A stretch of 64,000 nucleotides of DNA from Engraulis encrasicolus (Eukaryota > Chordata > Actinopteri > Clupeiformes > Engraulidae). Shown here in pieces: positions 1 through 12,114 of the stretch. The notes below the pieces were generated by a model, which searched no databases, was not told where the DNA came from, and was given only the letters and a program-made list of their open reading frames with translations. The stretch lies in assembly GCF_034702125.1 (NCBI RefSeq), contig NC_085875.1:18126225-18190224 (forward strand). Reading direction: 5' to 3'. The position numbers and the translations under genes were made by a program. How positions within the stretch are numbered: the first letter of the stretch is position 1; the number at the start of each line of letters is the position of its first letter.

Positions 1-1226
1 GAGATGGAAACGCGATGGGTCCCATTCGCGGGAACTGCAGCTCAGCGTTTTGGAGCACAGCAACAGGTTGATTGAAATAGTACACATCATGAAACGTTTG
101 TTAAATGGTGTTTGATGTGTTGCCTACACAATACCGGAGATTACAAACTTATTTAAAATGCTGGTCATTGCCTCTTAATTCCCACAGTAACAAACATTGT
201 ATATGCTAACTTTTAAAAGCGCTTTTCCACGTCTCCCACAGCAGCAATGTGACATTAATATTATGTAAGAGGGCAGAAAAGGACCCTTCCATTGATACCC
301 ACTTATCCTTACATTCTACAAAGCGATGTCAATGCAAATATTGATTGCAAACGTGTGTGCAAAACCTGAGACTTTATATTCTGTCGCAGACATGGGATTT
401 GGGCATGGACATGCAATGCCAAGCCAGGACTTAAACACGCAGCTGCTGGGGTGTAAGAGGGACAAAAGCGCCATTTACAGGCTTTTGATTGCATTTTCGG
501 AAGTGTGCTCTCTGCTGTTCATGAGAGAAACAGCAGATTCTGTCGCAGAAATGGCAGAAACTCGCAGCGTGAGTTCTACAGATGTATAAAAATAGAAAGC
601 CAAACACGACTGCTGTATACTGAACGTCTGACTTATGACTTGTCACAATGAAACATAGATTTTTGTTGTAGCCTACATTAGCCTACCAGATCATTCCAAG
701 ACCATGTGAGAGCATTGTTCTGGTTGCAGAATTTATAAATAGATCGCCGAACACAACGTGCTTCTGAACAAAGTAAACAATTGTTTCACTGAACAACATT
801 TAAAGGAGAAGATAAAATAACTCTCTAGGACATTTTATTATCCTCAAAATGATGCAGGATCCATTCTGTAGTAGCCTACAGTAGCTGTAGCCTCTCTTCG
901 CAACTCCTGCTTTGTCTGCCTACCTGCATGGTCGCTGGTGGCGCACGGCAAGTTACAAAAAATGTGGGGTGCACGAACTCGTGCCGCGCCAGCCGCGTGT
1001 GACGTCATTTTGGGTCACGTGACGGAGCGCGACATCGTCGCGAGTGAGGTATGAAGGAGGTTAGCGCCAGTCACGCCAAGTATGAATCCGCCTTAACGTT
1101 CCTCATAGCAGCGGATTACCGCTCATACTTTACCGTACTCGGGCGCTACTAGCCAAATAGGCGGGTAGGTATTTTTTTCTACTAGCCAAAATTATTTTTC
1201 ACCCGTGTTTGGCGGGTTGGCGTGTG
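1..1226. other. No gene recognised; repeat-like sequence
   Basis: No open frame here resembles a known family. The stretch from about 900 to 1226 is richer in CpG and has the patchwork look of a decayed DNA transposon, with CACGTG and TGACGTCA palindromes near 980-1030. It lies directly downstream of the minus-strand THAP exon at 1278-1470. Confidence 0.4.
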
Positions 1227-3860
1227 TTAATTTAGAGCCTTGATTATTATTATAAACAGCAAGTGATCACTGGTTACCTGCTGAGAGTTGGAGGCCATGG
1301 GCACAGTGGGGACTGCATCTGGTTGAAGAGACACCTTTCCTTCAGAGCGATCAAAGCAGTCCTCTGTGAAGTGCTTGGAGCACAGAAAAGACTGTTGTGT
1401 AACAGACCAGAGGTCCCGTTTGGCATAGGTGACCCAAACGTGAAGCCGGTCCATATGGTAAATAGGGAACCTGGCAATAGAAAGGATGTAACAAATAGTG
1501 GTGAAAAAAAAAAAGTATTTCAAATGTCCCACTCTAAAATGACATTTTTTGTCTTTGTATGCAGCAAAGCCAGACTCGACCAGTTCACCATTTATCTTAT
1601 TGTGCTGAACTATACAACATGCAATTATCATATCATCTGTATTGTGTCTAAAGGAAAACACTAGCAACAGTGATAACTCACTTATGAAATGTCAGGCTCT
1701 CATCTTGACTAGTTGAATCACATCCATAACAGAGGCAGTACGGTTTCGATAAGGCACTGATCCATGCCGCACGTCTCTTTTTAATGCATATCGGGCACTT
1801 GTTAATCCAGTCTTCGACATCCTTTCTCATTGATTTCCAGTGGTGACCCTTCCTCAATCTACTGAGTAGCGGTCTACTGTTGATGTGGTTATTGTCATCG
1901 TGTAACTGTTTGAGAACAGACTGAACTTCCTCCACACTGCGCAGGACTCTGCGATGCTTTAGGCCATTATAATGCCAGAGGCAGCCCTCTAGAATAGGAA
2001 CATGAAAAGTAATCGATGAATATATGAAGAGCTCTTTTCCAAAATGAGATATATCCACGTACGTGGATAGGCCTATATCTCATTTTGGAAAAGAACTCTT
2101 GATACGTATTTTTCACATTGCTTAAAACTGCGGACTGAATTGCTGTGTCTCAGATGGTGCACTTGTGTGCTTCTGGCACTATGTTTCACAACGTAGGCCT
2201 AATTAATATGCCATGCGCACTGAAATATAAGCACTGAAGTGCACAAGTGCACAGTTTGAGATCCAGCAAATGACTCGTGACTAATGTCATTATCTTTCTT
2301 TTCTTGCAGACATGTAGGCGCCTTCAAGGTTTATCCTTTACATTTCTCAAAACAAAACAACTAAATGTAAGAGTAGATTGAATAATAATAATAAAAAACA
2401 TAATTAATGTAATGCATCTATTAGACATGGTACAATGTTACTGTGTTATGCTCCTAACCTTTCCAGAAGAACCTTTTGCTCAATTTTCTTATGCGCACGG
2501 GTTCCTTTTGGTCTTCTCTGTGCCTGCCAAAGCGTAGGTATTGCTCCACATCACTATAATCCTGAAATTGCATCCTGGGCACGTGGTAACAAACCGTCTG
2601 AACCCAGATCAGGGGACCTAACATCAAAGAAGCAACTAAGTCAGTAAGTAGCACAAGCCAAACAGGTGAGCAATTTAGGATGTATTCCAAGAACCTGACT
2701 CAGTAGTAAGGTAGAGTTAACTCATTGATGCCTGATGTTGCATTGCACAACATTGGCCTTGACGCCTGGAGCTGCATCACGCAACATTCAGGCTCATGAT
2801 ATTTGAGACAACTTTATTAAACGTTTTTATAGGCTTTAGGGCAGCTTTTCTTTAAAAGGGCTTAGGCATACAGCACCCTTTTTGCAGGTGCCTTGGTCAT
2901 CAGGTTAACAGGCAGTGGAAGTCATCTAATAGAAGAGCATTCTTCCTTTTCTTAAACTAATGATGACTGTGGGCTACCTATTTTCAGGTTTACCACTTCC
3001 TGCAGGTTAACTTTATCCAGGTTAGTTAACCATGTTTTTGTAATATCCCCCGAGTGAAATCTGTTTACAACTAGGGATGCATGAATATGACCTCATCTGT
3101 CCTCTGACCACCTGTAGGCCTAGGACAGGACTGATGTGTGGTGAAGGAAGATCAACTAGAAGTTTTTAAATTATTTCAAAATGACAAGCCCTCATCATGA
3201 AAGAAACGGCGATCCATATTAACATTTAAATATTCGTGTTTCTCGGTGACCGTGGAATTATTGCAACAATTTAAGGCAAATATCTGACTTTGCTAGTCCA
3301 AGCCAAACAAACAGATTAGTGGTGCAAAACAAACTCGCATCTTAACGTAAACCAAATCCTGCGATGTTACAGTGCTGCTATTTCCCCCCTCAGACTTGAA
3401 TTTTATTACAAATCTAAATATCAGAGTTTGGTTCAGAAGAGATGGGAAACATTCGCTCTGTAACAACATTTGGTAAACCCTGCGTCAGAGTAGTTACAGG
3501 TCAATAACAAGCAATGCATACTTCTCTACCATACACTATCCACCGAAAACACTGCAGTGGAACAAATTTTATATTTTGCGCATGAGTTACCACAATTAAC
3601 AATGTAATTATTCGTCAAACGTTTTAAATAAAGTATAACAAAGTACCTTCGCGTATCGTACAGATTCTGTCTCCAAGCTCAAACTGGCCAGCATTTCCGT
3701 TTCCTGGAGACTTGTTTTCATCGGCGTTTATTTGGCTCTTCACTGCCACCATGCGTCTTGGGGGGTAAAACTCACTAAAGGCACCGCGTGCATTCCTATA
3801 GACTTGCGTCCTCCACTTGTGCTTGTGGCCCCCTACCAAGGGAGTATTACGTGATGACAT
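1227..3860 (-). CDS. THAP + integrase-type HHCC zinc-finger protein, single-cassette gene
   Basis: Four exons join without a stop: E1 3647-3860 (ATG at 3860, leaves phase 1), X 2459-2617 (1 to 1), HZ 1682-1988 (1 to 2) and TC 1278-1470 (2 to 0). E1 encodes about 71 unrecognised basic residues. X carries YSDVEQYL and ends LSKRFFWKG, the counterpart of X exons at 14-20 kb. HZ shows His-x4-His (HDDNNH) and CPIC, the HHCC finger of retroelement integrases, without any catalytic core. It then runs into the THAP start (CLCYGC...TFHK). TC completes the THAP C2CH finger with FP, W, CSKHF, DCF and DAVPTVP. The protein may end by reading through the last donor to a stop at 1227, or further exons may lie off-window. 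THAP domains bind DNA, so a nuclear DNA-binding role is inferred. E1 is the weakest part of the model. Confidence 0.6.
2027..2100. repeat. Near-perfect 74-bp palindrome
   Basis: The arms AAGAGCTCTTTTCCAAAATG and CATTTTGGAAAAGAACTCTT mirror each other around an ACGTACGT-like centre. It lies in the intron just upstream (minus strand) of the HZ exon starting at 1988 and would form a strong hairpin in the pre-mRNA. Confidence 0.75.
2138..2270. mobile_element. Short MITE, terminal repeats like the 44.46-kb element
   Basis: The ends are inverted copies of TGTCTCAnnnGGTGCACTTGTG (right end CACAAGTGCACAGTTTGAGA). The same terminal motif bounds a longer element at 44462-44900. The interior is non-coding. 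Confidence 0.45.
2701..3646. other. Intron sequence, nothing specific seen
   Basis: AT-rich sequence between the E1 and X exons of the single-cassette THAP gene. I see no further open frame with family resemblance. Confidence 0.4.
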
Positions 3861-4416
3861 CAATCACTGACAACAGCATTATATTCCAATATCTCGCAAA
3901 AGCTAAATCTTTTTTTTTTTCATTTGCAAACTGGATGGTGAATAAAGAATAGTCCCCAAAAATATTGTGGCTAGGCTGACAGTGGGGAAATGTAATTGTT
4001 TTCTCCACAGAGGCAGGGCGTCAGCAAAATATGAGGCCACAAGTATAAGTGGAGGACGCAAGGTCGCATATTGGAATGCACAAAGGAGGCAAAAGCAAAA
4101 TGTGTTTACCAAATGATAGTCAACCCACAACAATTTAAGTTAACATTTTTATTCTTCATTTTATTTACACATAGCCCAAACAACTGCATCATGACAGCTA
4201 CAGAAACAAAATCAATAAATATGTGTCAAAAACACATTTTGAATGACTAGTCTTTGCACAAAATGAAACCACGCAGTGTCTAGAATTCCACAATGTGAAT
4301 GAATGCAGGCTTCCCACTCTTTTTCAAAAATCATTTTCCAGGATATTTCCAGGACATTTCCAGGACTATTTTTGGATAATTTGGATAATAAATAAAACAT
4401 GATTTTTGAGTTAGTT

Positions 4417-4418
<2 letters not shown>

Positions 4419-4467
<49 letters not shown>

Positions 4468-4550
4468 AGAATTTGAGTCAGTGCAAGTAGAGTGTGCAAA
4501 CACGATGCAGTGTAGGGGGGAGGGGGCGCTATCAGTGCGTGTGCGCGTGT
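4419..4550 (-). repeat. (GT)n tract and LINE 3'-UTR fragment
   Basis: A (GT)n run at 4419-4464 is followed by GAGTCAGTGCAAGTAGAGTG, which closely matches sequence next to the GT tracts of the LINE copies at 5.1 and 42.5 kb. I read it as a 3' tail of the same L2-like family, CA-tailed on the minus strand. Confidence 0.45.
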
Positions 4551-5101
4551 TTGTATCAGTAGGTGCGATCGAGATGTGTCAACGCATGAATGCGCATTTA
4601 GACAGCAATGCACCCTGGATGGAAAATGCTGCATGACGGTTAGATTTCCTGTCAAACTTCGAAATTTCGTCGACGTTGCGTTGACGAGGTGACATGTCAC
4701 ATGGTGTAAAACTATCGCGGGATGAATGCGGCTGCAGTCAAATCTTGCAACCTCTGCAGTTGCTTATCCCCTTCAACGCTCGTCGGCGCTCGTCGGCGGA
4801 CTGCCTCCGAGGTCACGCGCCCATGAACTGGTTGGTCAACAACTCACTCACGTGTGTATATGGGTCTTGTCTCACACCTCTACACAAGTTTGCGCAGGTC
4901 CCCACTTCAGCTCCTCCTCACTGCCTGTCCCCCCACTCCTCACACGTGGTGTGTTAGTAGAGCAAACCGGTGCGAGCTCATCGTCTCGTTCATATTTGTG
5001 GCCGACTTTAAATGCGCTGTATTTAATAACACCCACATCGTGACATCAAGTTCTCGCTGACGTCCGTTGCGCAACGTCGACGCTCGCAATGAAGTCGTAT
5101 G

Positions 5102-6160
5102 AGCTTACTGTGTGTGTGTGTGTTTGAGTTAGTGCAAGTAGAATGTGCAATCACAATTCAGTGTTGGGGGGGTGGGGGGCTATCAGTGATAGGAGGGCGG
5201 GTTAAGTGTTCAGCATCCTGATTGCTTGGTGTATGAAGGTTTTTTCCAGCCTGGTGGTACGGGAGCGGAGGCACCTGTACCTCTTTCCAGAGGGCAGGAG
5301 CCTGAACAGTTTGTGTGCAGGGTGGCTTGTGTCATTGGTGATCATTAGTGATTTTCAGGTGAGGTGGGCGGTGTAAATGTCCTGCAGGGAGGGGAGTGGT
5401 GCTCCAATGATCTTCTTCGCTGTGTTCACAATGCGCTGGAGTGTCTTCCTGTTTTGCTCCGTGCAGCTTCCTCCCCACACTGTGATGCAGCTGGTCAGGA
5501 TGCTCTCGATGGTTCCTCTGTAGAATGCTGTCATGATGGAGGGTGTAGCACTTGCCTTCTCCAGTTTGCGCAAGAAGTAGAGCCGCTTTTGGGCCTTCTT
5601 CGCCAGTGATGTTGTGTTTGTGGTCCAGGAGAGGTCGTCGCTGATGTCCACTCCAAGGAATTTTGTGCTGCTCACTCTCTCCACAACATCACCGTCGATG
5701 GTCAGTGGTAGCAGTTGTTTTTGGCCCCTCTGAAAGTTTACGACAATCTCCTTGGTCTTGTTGACATTCAGCAGGAGGTTATTGTCCTTGCACCATCTGC
5801 CCAGTAGGTCTACTTCCCTATAGTGAGTCTCGTCACCCTTAGTGATGAGGCCCACCAGTCTTGCATCGTTCGCAAAACTTCACTAGATGGTTAGTGCTGT
5901 GGATTGTTGTGCAGTCGTGTGTCAGCAGCTTGAACAGCAGGGGGCTGAGCACACAGCCTTGCGGGGCCCCCGTGCTCAGGGTCAGGGTGCTTGAGGTGTT
6001 GTTCCCGACACGTACTGCTTGTGGTCTCTGCAACAGGAAGTCCAGCAGCCAGTTGCAGAGGGAGGTGCTGACTCCTAGCTTGTCCAGTTTGTTGATGAGT
6101 TGTTGTGGTATTATGGTATTGAATGCTGAACTGAAGTCAATGAACAGCATTCTCACTTAC
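5102..6160 (-). pseudogene. L2/CR1-group LINE reverse transcriptase fragment
   Basis: Two minus-strand frames (6156-5839 and 5855-5355) read as the RT of a jockey-superfamily LINE. The first contains [11 protein letters not shown] and [15 protein letters not shown]; the second contains KTKEIVVNF, SSTKFLGVDISDDLSW and YRGTIESIL. A one-base gain in a T run near 5877 shifts frame exactly at the active-site strand, where the FADD-type motif would read FAND, so this copy is dead. It is 5' truncated. The 3' side ends in (GT)n at about 5105-5125 on the plus strand. Confidence 0.85.
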
Positions 6161-6268
6161 GGTTATTCTTCTAGAACTACTGAAAGACAGTTCGTTTTTA
6201 AACTATGTGTCTGCTAAACAAACAACATGTGAGGCTACGTGAGGCAATATGAGTAATGTACTGCCCAC

Positions 6269-6463
6269 CTGCTGAGTGTTGGAATCCATGGGCACAGTGG
6301 GGACTGCATCTGGTTTGAGAGACACACTCTCTCCTGATCGGTCAAAACAGTCCTCTGTGAAGTGCTTGGAGCACAGGACAGATCTTGAAGTTAGCGACCA
6401 CATGGGTCCCGTTGAGCATAGGAGATCCAAAGGTGGCATAGGTAAGGATCCGCAATGGGGAAC
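6269..6463 (-). pseudogene. Frameshifted THAP C-half exon (TC4)
   Basis: Acceptor and donor sites match those of the other TC exons and the motifs CSKHFTEDCFD and LKPDAVPTVP are preserved, but the exon is 195 nt instead of the 193 nt of intact TC exons. The extra bases after WISYAQRD throw the reading frame into an early TAA. It lies downstream of dtd2, apart from the rest of the cassette array. It could be a relic, or a final exon that supplies a stop. Confidence 0.7.
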
Positions 6464-6539
6464 CTGCAATGGGGAGGCGTTTGCGTGAGTATCAGTATCT
6501 GCGTTGATGTTCATAACAAACCTACAACTTCCCAACAAC

Positions 6540-7570
6540 ACCTCTTCTACTATTCCAATGACGGCTCACTACTGCCACCCCTGGCACTGGAGTACAGCAA
6601 AGTTGACAACATAAGACATGATGCACCAAAAGCCAGGTGTGATATGATAAAATGCAAAGTGTAGGCCTATACAAAGCAGTACAATTTTCTTTTTAATCAC
6701 AATCTTATTTTAACTATTTTATTTGTTTTGGAGAATGTTTCAATGCCAAATGAAACTGCCCAACATTATTCTAAAATGCATTTGAATCAATCAGTTCCTG
6801 TGAAGAGTGGGTCTTTGCCAACTACAGGTACATGCATCAAAGCTTTCACAAACATTGCTGGAAATCATCTGGAGTCTGGACTGTTCCATTCACACAGAAA
6901 ACTATACTGGTGGTAAAAATCATGGTGTGGGGTCATATCCAGTTATTACTGTATGTGCATGAAATACACAATACAATTTTATTGTTATTATTTGCATTTA
7001 CACCCCCCCTCGGTATTAATAAATTATACTCTACTACTCTACTCTACTATTATCACACAACTCCATCCTTGCATCAAAGTTGAAGGTGGAAAAAATACTG
7101 TAGCCTACTCCAGGATTGGCCAGCCCAGTTGCCAGAACTCTGTGAGGCCTGCATGACCTTAGCTTTTTCTTTGGCTATTCCCAGTGTCTTCATCAACAAG
7201 TTGTGACTCCAATTGCAAGGATGCAGTCATTCCAGCTCATATGACCTACAAAAAATTTCAATTCGTATCTCAGAGCCTCACAACCATACTATACTGAAAA
7301 TAAAATCACTACTCAATTGACTCATTTTATGCGACCAATATACTTTTTATTTAAATTACTCGTTCCATTTTCACACCATTTTCTGTAGGCCACCAAACAT
7401 TTGTTTTTAGAAAATCTCTCCTTTGTGACTTCATGAAATTAATTGTACATTTACACATTACTCATTTACAGAGAAACACATTTATTTTAGAACATTAATT
7501 ATAACTTGAGCTCTTTCTGAAACCAATCGATCGCTGTAAACAGTCTGTGAAAATATTACCACAAGCGCAT
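6540..7570. other. No gene seen; LINE-tail-like repeat near 6950-7060
   Basis: No supportable open frame. Around 7005-7060 the sequence CCCCCCTCGGTATTAATAAA followed by repeated CTACT resembles the 3' tail of a teleost LINE; a similar tail occurs at 16280-16322. Confidence 0.35.
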
Positions 7571-9606
7571 CTAGAATTCCACAGTGTGAGTGTGTGGCTC
7601 GTCAGCATGGACGACGACAGTATGTTCTTGACCATAGATGCCATAGCGGACCACGCATCTGGCCTCCATCCACCTTTCCGAATACGCTAGAGCTCTCTCG
7701 CACTGGCACACAAAGTCGTTGTATAGCCTCTCTCCCTTTGACTGATCGATCCGCCGAATGTAGTCAAACCGATCATCTTCGTTCAATGTCCCCGTCAATG
7801 ACTGCTGAGGCACTATGAGGACACTGCCAGGAAGATCGAGCACCGACGTCAGTCCTCCTCCCTTCACACGGAACAATTTAGCCCCCAACAAGGCTCTCAC
7901 TAGAGACAAAAGAGACAGTACTGTAAGTCAGTAAGTGTACCCTTTATTATCCCACAGTGGGGAATTTCATGTGTTGCAGCAGCAGTAACATGCTTACAAC
8001 TTGGACAAAAGTAGACAACATACAGTACAGACACAAGACCAAAAACTAGAAAAATATAAAATATAAATATTATTTAAAAATATAGAGGTATTACTGTCTG
8101 AATCAATACATTAATACAAGTGCTGAAAAACAGAGGTAGTGCAGTCTTACTCTTAGCAGCTTAAAAAGAATAATGATAAAAGTATAAATAAACTACCTTT
8201 AAAAAGAAAGTCAGAGCAGTATAGCATTGTTATCATCATAATCATCAACACCATCACCAAAGAGGTTGGATATATAATAAGAGGAATCGAAACACGCCCA
8301 CTCAATGCAAAAGCGTGTGCTCAAAATTTCTATCCTAAGGGGGCGTTGTCCCTCCTTCTTCTTCTCTTTTCGTGGTGTTTGCACAAGACGTGCGCTACCG
8401 CCATCTACAGCGCTAAGGGCAGGGGCGCAACTACAGTATATGCGAAGTATGCGTTGCAGGGGGGCACCAGACAGAGGGGGGCGCCAAATAGGGCGCCAAA
8501 TAATTATTAAGTGATTTTTTTGGGAGGGGGTGGGTGGGTACCAAAATAGTTCTTGCATACCCCCCCAGAAAGGAGTAGTTGCGCCCCTGGCTAAGGGGAC
8601 TCCATTTATTCTCTACCTCAAGACTCCGATGGTCTCCTAATTGAAGGTCTCCTAAAGGGGCGTTCACCCGACGTAAAGTGGATACCGGAAAAGAACCCGC
8701 CTGCTTTATCTCACTCTCATATACATTCTCTGCCATCACCATCATCACCATGGCTACCGCAAGGACTTGTTGTACGGTCTAACTGCAGAGGGCAGATAGG
8801 AACCACGGTGCCCTTCTGTCTTACAGCGTGGGTGGAGAGGTCTGCTCCTCAGTGGGCTCAGCAGGGCCGCCACTGTCCCAGGCAGAGGGTGGTGGGAATT
8901 GCCCTGGTAATGATGATAGGTTACAGCTGCTTTTCCTCAGTGGCAAAACAAAAATGGTACCTTCAACTCACCCATTTTTGATATAATCGCAACTTTGGCT
9001 CCTTTGAAGAAACTCAAGTAGATCACTAGGCCAGTACCAATCTATAAAAAAGAACATTAATACAGGGTAAGCATTTAGACACTATGCCATTGTCATGACT
9101 GCACCTACCAAAGGTTTGGCTGCACATGAGTCTGTGAGTCTATGCAGCCGTCCTTCCATCAGCTTTTTGTTTGTGTGATAGCAATTTGAACAGTACAGTA
9201 CTGCATTTACACCAAATTAAGTGTGGTGCTAAAACTCTATACAACAAGAGATATGATATAAGAACCAATTCAGGATGGTCGACTGTCAAGATGGCAGTAA
9301 AGGCATAAGAATCAGTACTGTGGCGCCAAGGTTTTATTTTTACAACTTTAAAATGTTGTACATGGAAAGCTTTTAAAAGGGTGGTATTTAAATGGGTGTC
9401 AACACCGGAGAAGAACTCAAGTAACATGAAAGTGTGTACAGTAACAATATGTACATAGCCATACAGAAAAGTAAGACACGTCTTACCCGTTTGAAACCTT
9501 TTGGAAGTTCACTTTCATCATTTGGCTTTATTCGAATTTTGGCCAAAGAGCACCGCTGTAAAACGGACCTTGCGCTCAAGGGTTGTGACGTGTCCCGTAC
9601 TGCCAT
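7571..9606 (-). CDS. dtd2: D-aminoacyl-tRNA deacylase 2 (animal tRNA deacylase)
   Basis: Three exons give an uninterrupted 172-residue protein: 9606-9487 (ATG at 9606, phase 0), 9041-8972 (leaves phase 1) and 7899-7571 (stop TAG). Recognised from RALLGAKL, SVLDLPGSVLIVPQ, LYNDFV and the C-terminal THTVEF, plus LVIYLSFFKGA in exon 2. Vertebrate DTD2 has about the same length (human 168) and the same splice between KM and V. The family hydrolyses mischarged tRNA (D-amino acids, and L-Ala on tRNA-Thr) in the cytosol as a homodimer. The PQATL-type motif reads PQQSL (residues 94-98). The Gly-Pro of the TNGPxTH-type motif reads Glu164-Pro165 here. Intron 2 contains a 170-bp hAT MITE. The gene lies between members of the THAP cassette family on the same strand. 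Confidence 0.93.
7925..8205 (-). repeat. LINE 3'-UTR-like fragment
   Basis: On the minus strand the segment ends in CCCACTGTGGGATAATAAAG, a form typical of teleost LINE 3' ends. It is non-coding and lies in dtd2 intron 2. Confidence 0.35.
8420..8589. mobile_element. hAT MITE with perfect 8-bp target duplication
   Basis: Fifteen-base terminal repeats CAGGGGCGCAACTAC / GTAGTTGCGCCCCTG are flanked by GCTAAGGG at 8412-8419 and 8590-8597. The CAGGGG ends and 8-bp duplication are the hAT hallmarks. It lies in dtd2 intron 2. Confidence 0.9.
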
Positions 9607-9699
9607 TACCAATCCATGACAGGGCTGGGGACTACAAAATCAATACATTACAACCAATCTACTGCATTCATTGGAGACAACACTATGCGTTCTCCAAAG

Positions 9700-10085
9700 C
9701 CAACACATTGCATGCAGAATGTATGGCTAGATACGTCTGCTGTGCGTCCGACCAGGTTCAATTCTGGCCCTGGTCCTTTGCCAACCCTTGTAGTTTTGGG
9801 TAGGGTGCGCACATCCAAAAACACTTGTTGCAGGTGCCAGACAAAAAAATCAGATAGTTGAAAAAGGTAGGTCTGCACACTGCCGATAAGCTCCAAAAAT
9901 AAACTTTATTATTTAAAATGCAACGTTTCGATCACACTGGATCTTCATCAGGCATTTTAAATAATAAAGTTTATTTTTGGAGCTTATCGGCAGTGTGCAG
10001 ACCTACCTTTTTCAACCCTTTGCCAACCCTTCCCAGTCTTTCTCTTCCAAACGTTTCCTGTCTCTCTCTCTCAAACTCTCCTGTC
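9700..10085 (+). repeat. tRNA-derived SINE interrupted by a retroposon
   Basis: A B-box-like AGGTTCAATTCTGG near 9753 is followed by GTCCTTTGCCAACCCTT. After the insertion at 9790-10016 the body continues with TTCCCAGTCTTTCTCTTCC. The same family appears inverted near 57.75-57.87 kb. Confidence 0.55.
9790..10016. mobile_element. Palindromic short retroposon with hammerhead-like core and 15-bp TSD
   Basis: The insert is flanked by exact 15-bp copies of CCTTTGCCAACCCTT (9775-9789 and 10017-10031), so it arrived by target-primed insertion. Positions 9862-10012 form a palindrome with arms of about 55-60 bp that meet around a 30-base loop. On the minus strand the loop reads CTGATGA (9951-9945), a GATC/GATC pair and GAAAC (9929-9925), the order of hammerhead-ribozyme core segments. 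AATAAA-like signals occur in both arms. A related 108-bp insertion is at 59354. Confidence 0.7.
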
Positions 10086-10118
10086 AAAAATAAAGTCTAA
10101 CAGTCCAATATATATATA

Positions 10119-11735
<1,617 letters not shown>

Positions 11736-11787
11736 TATATTGGACTGTTAGACTTTATTTATTTTATATATAAAAGAATGTACATAC

Positions 11788-11975
11788 TTGCTGTGGCTGG
11801 ATAGCATGTCTCCAGTTCCGCCTACTTTGCGAATAATACACCTCCCTCTGTTTTGGAAGTCATGATGCCGTGCTGAATCCCTCTGCTCTGCACTGCTCTG
11901 GATTGCATTTGAATATGGATGCTTTGAATGTTCTTCTTGGTTTTGGAAAGAGCAGTCAAGATCTTCATTGCCTTC
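11788..11975 (-). CDS. Fused X/W exon of the THAP cassette gene
   Basis: The exon opens like an X exon (GNEDLDC..., HPYSNAIQSS, HDFQNRG; phase 0 acceptor at 11975), then switches after RCII to the tail of the W exon (RKVGGTGDMLSSHS). It leaves in phase 2 at a GTATGT donor. It is open throughout and its phases (0 to 2) suit a preceding TC and a following TC exon. It looks like the product of a deletion that joined an X to a W exon and removed the HZ block. Confidence 0.55.
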
Positions 11976-12114
11976 CTGCTCAAATCAACAACTGTTTTAG
12001 TTATCAGACTAATTCAGGAATAACTGCAAGCCATATCTGATTCTGCAACAGCTGATAACAACAAGTGAGTCAATGACAGCAACATAAATTGGTCCTGTAG
12101 GATTCACAGATTAC

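Noticed and set aside
9917..9960. Full hammerhead ribozyme
   Set aside because: The core segments are present, but a cleavage-site strand and proper stem III were not found, so only a hammerhead-like motif is reported.
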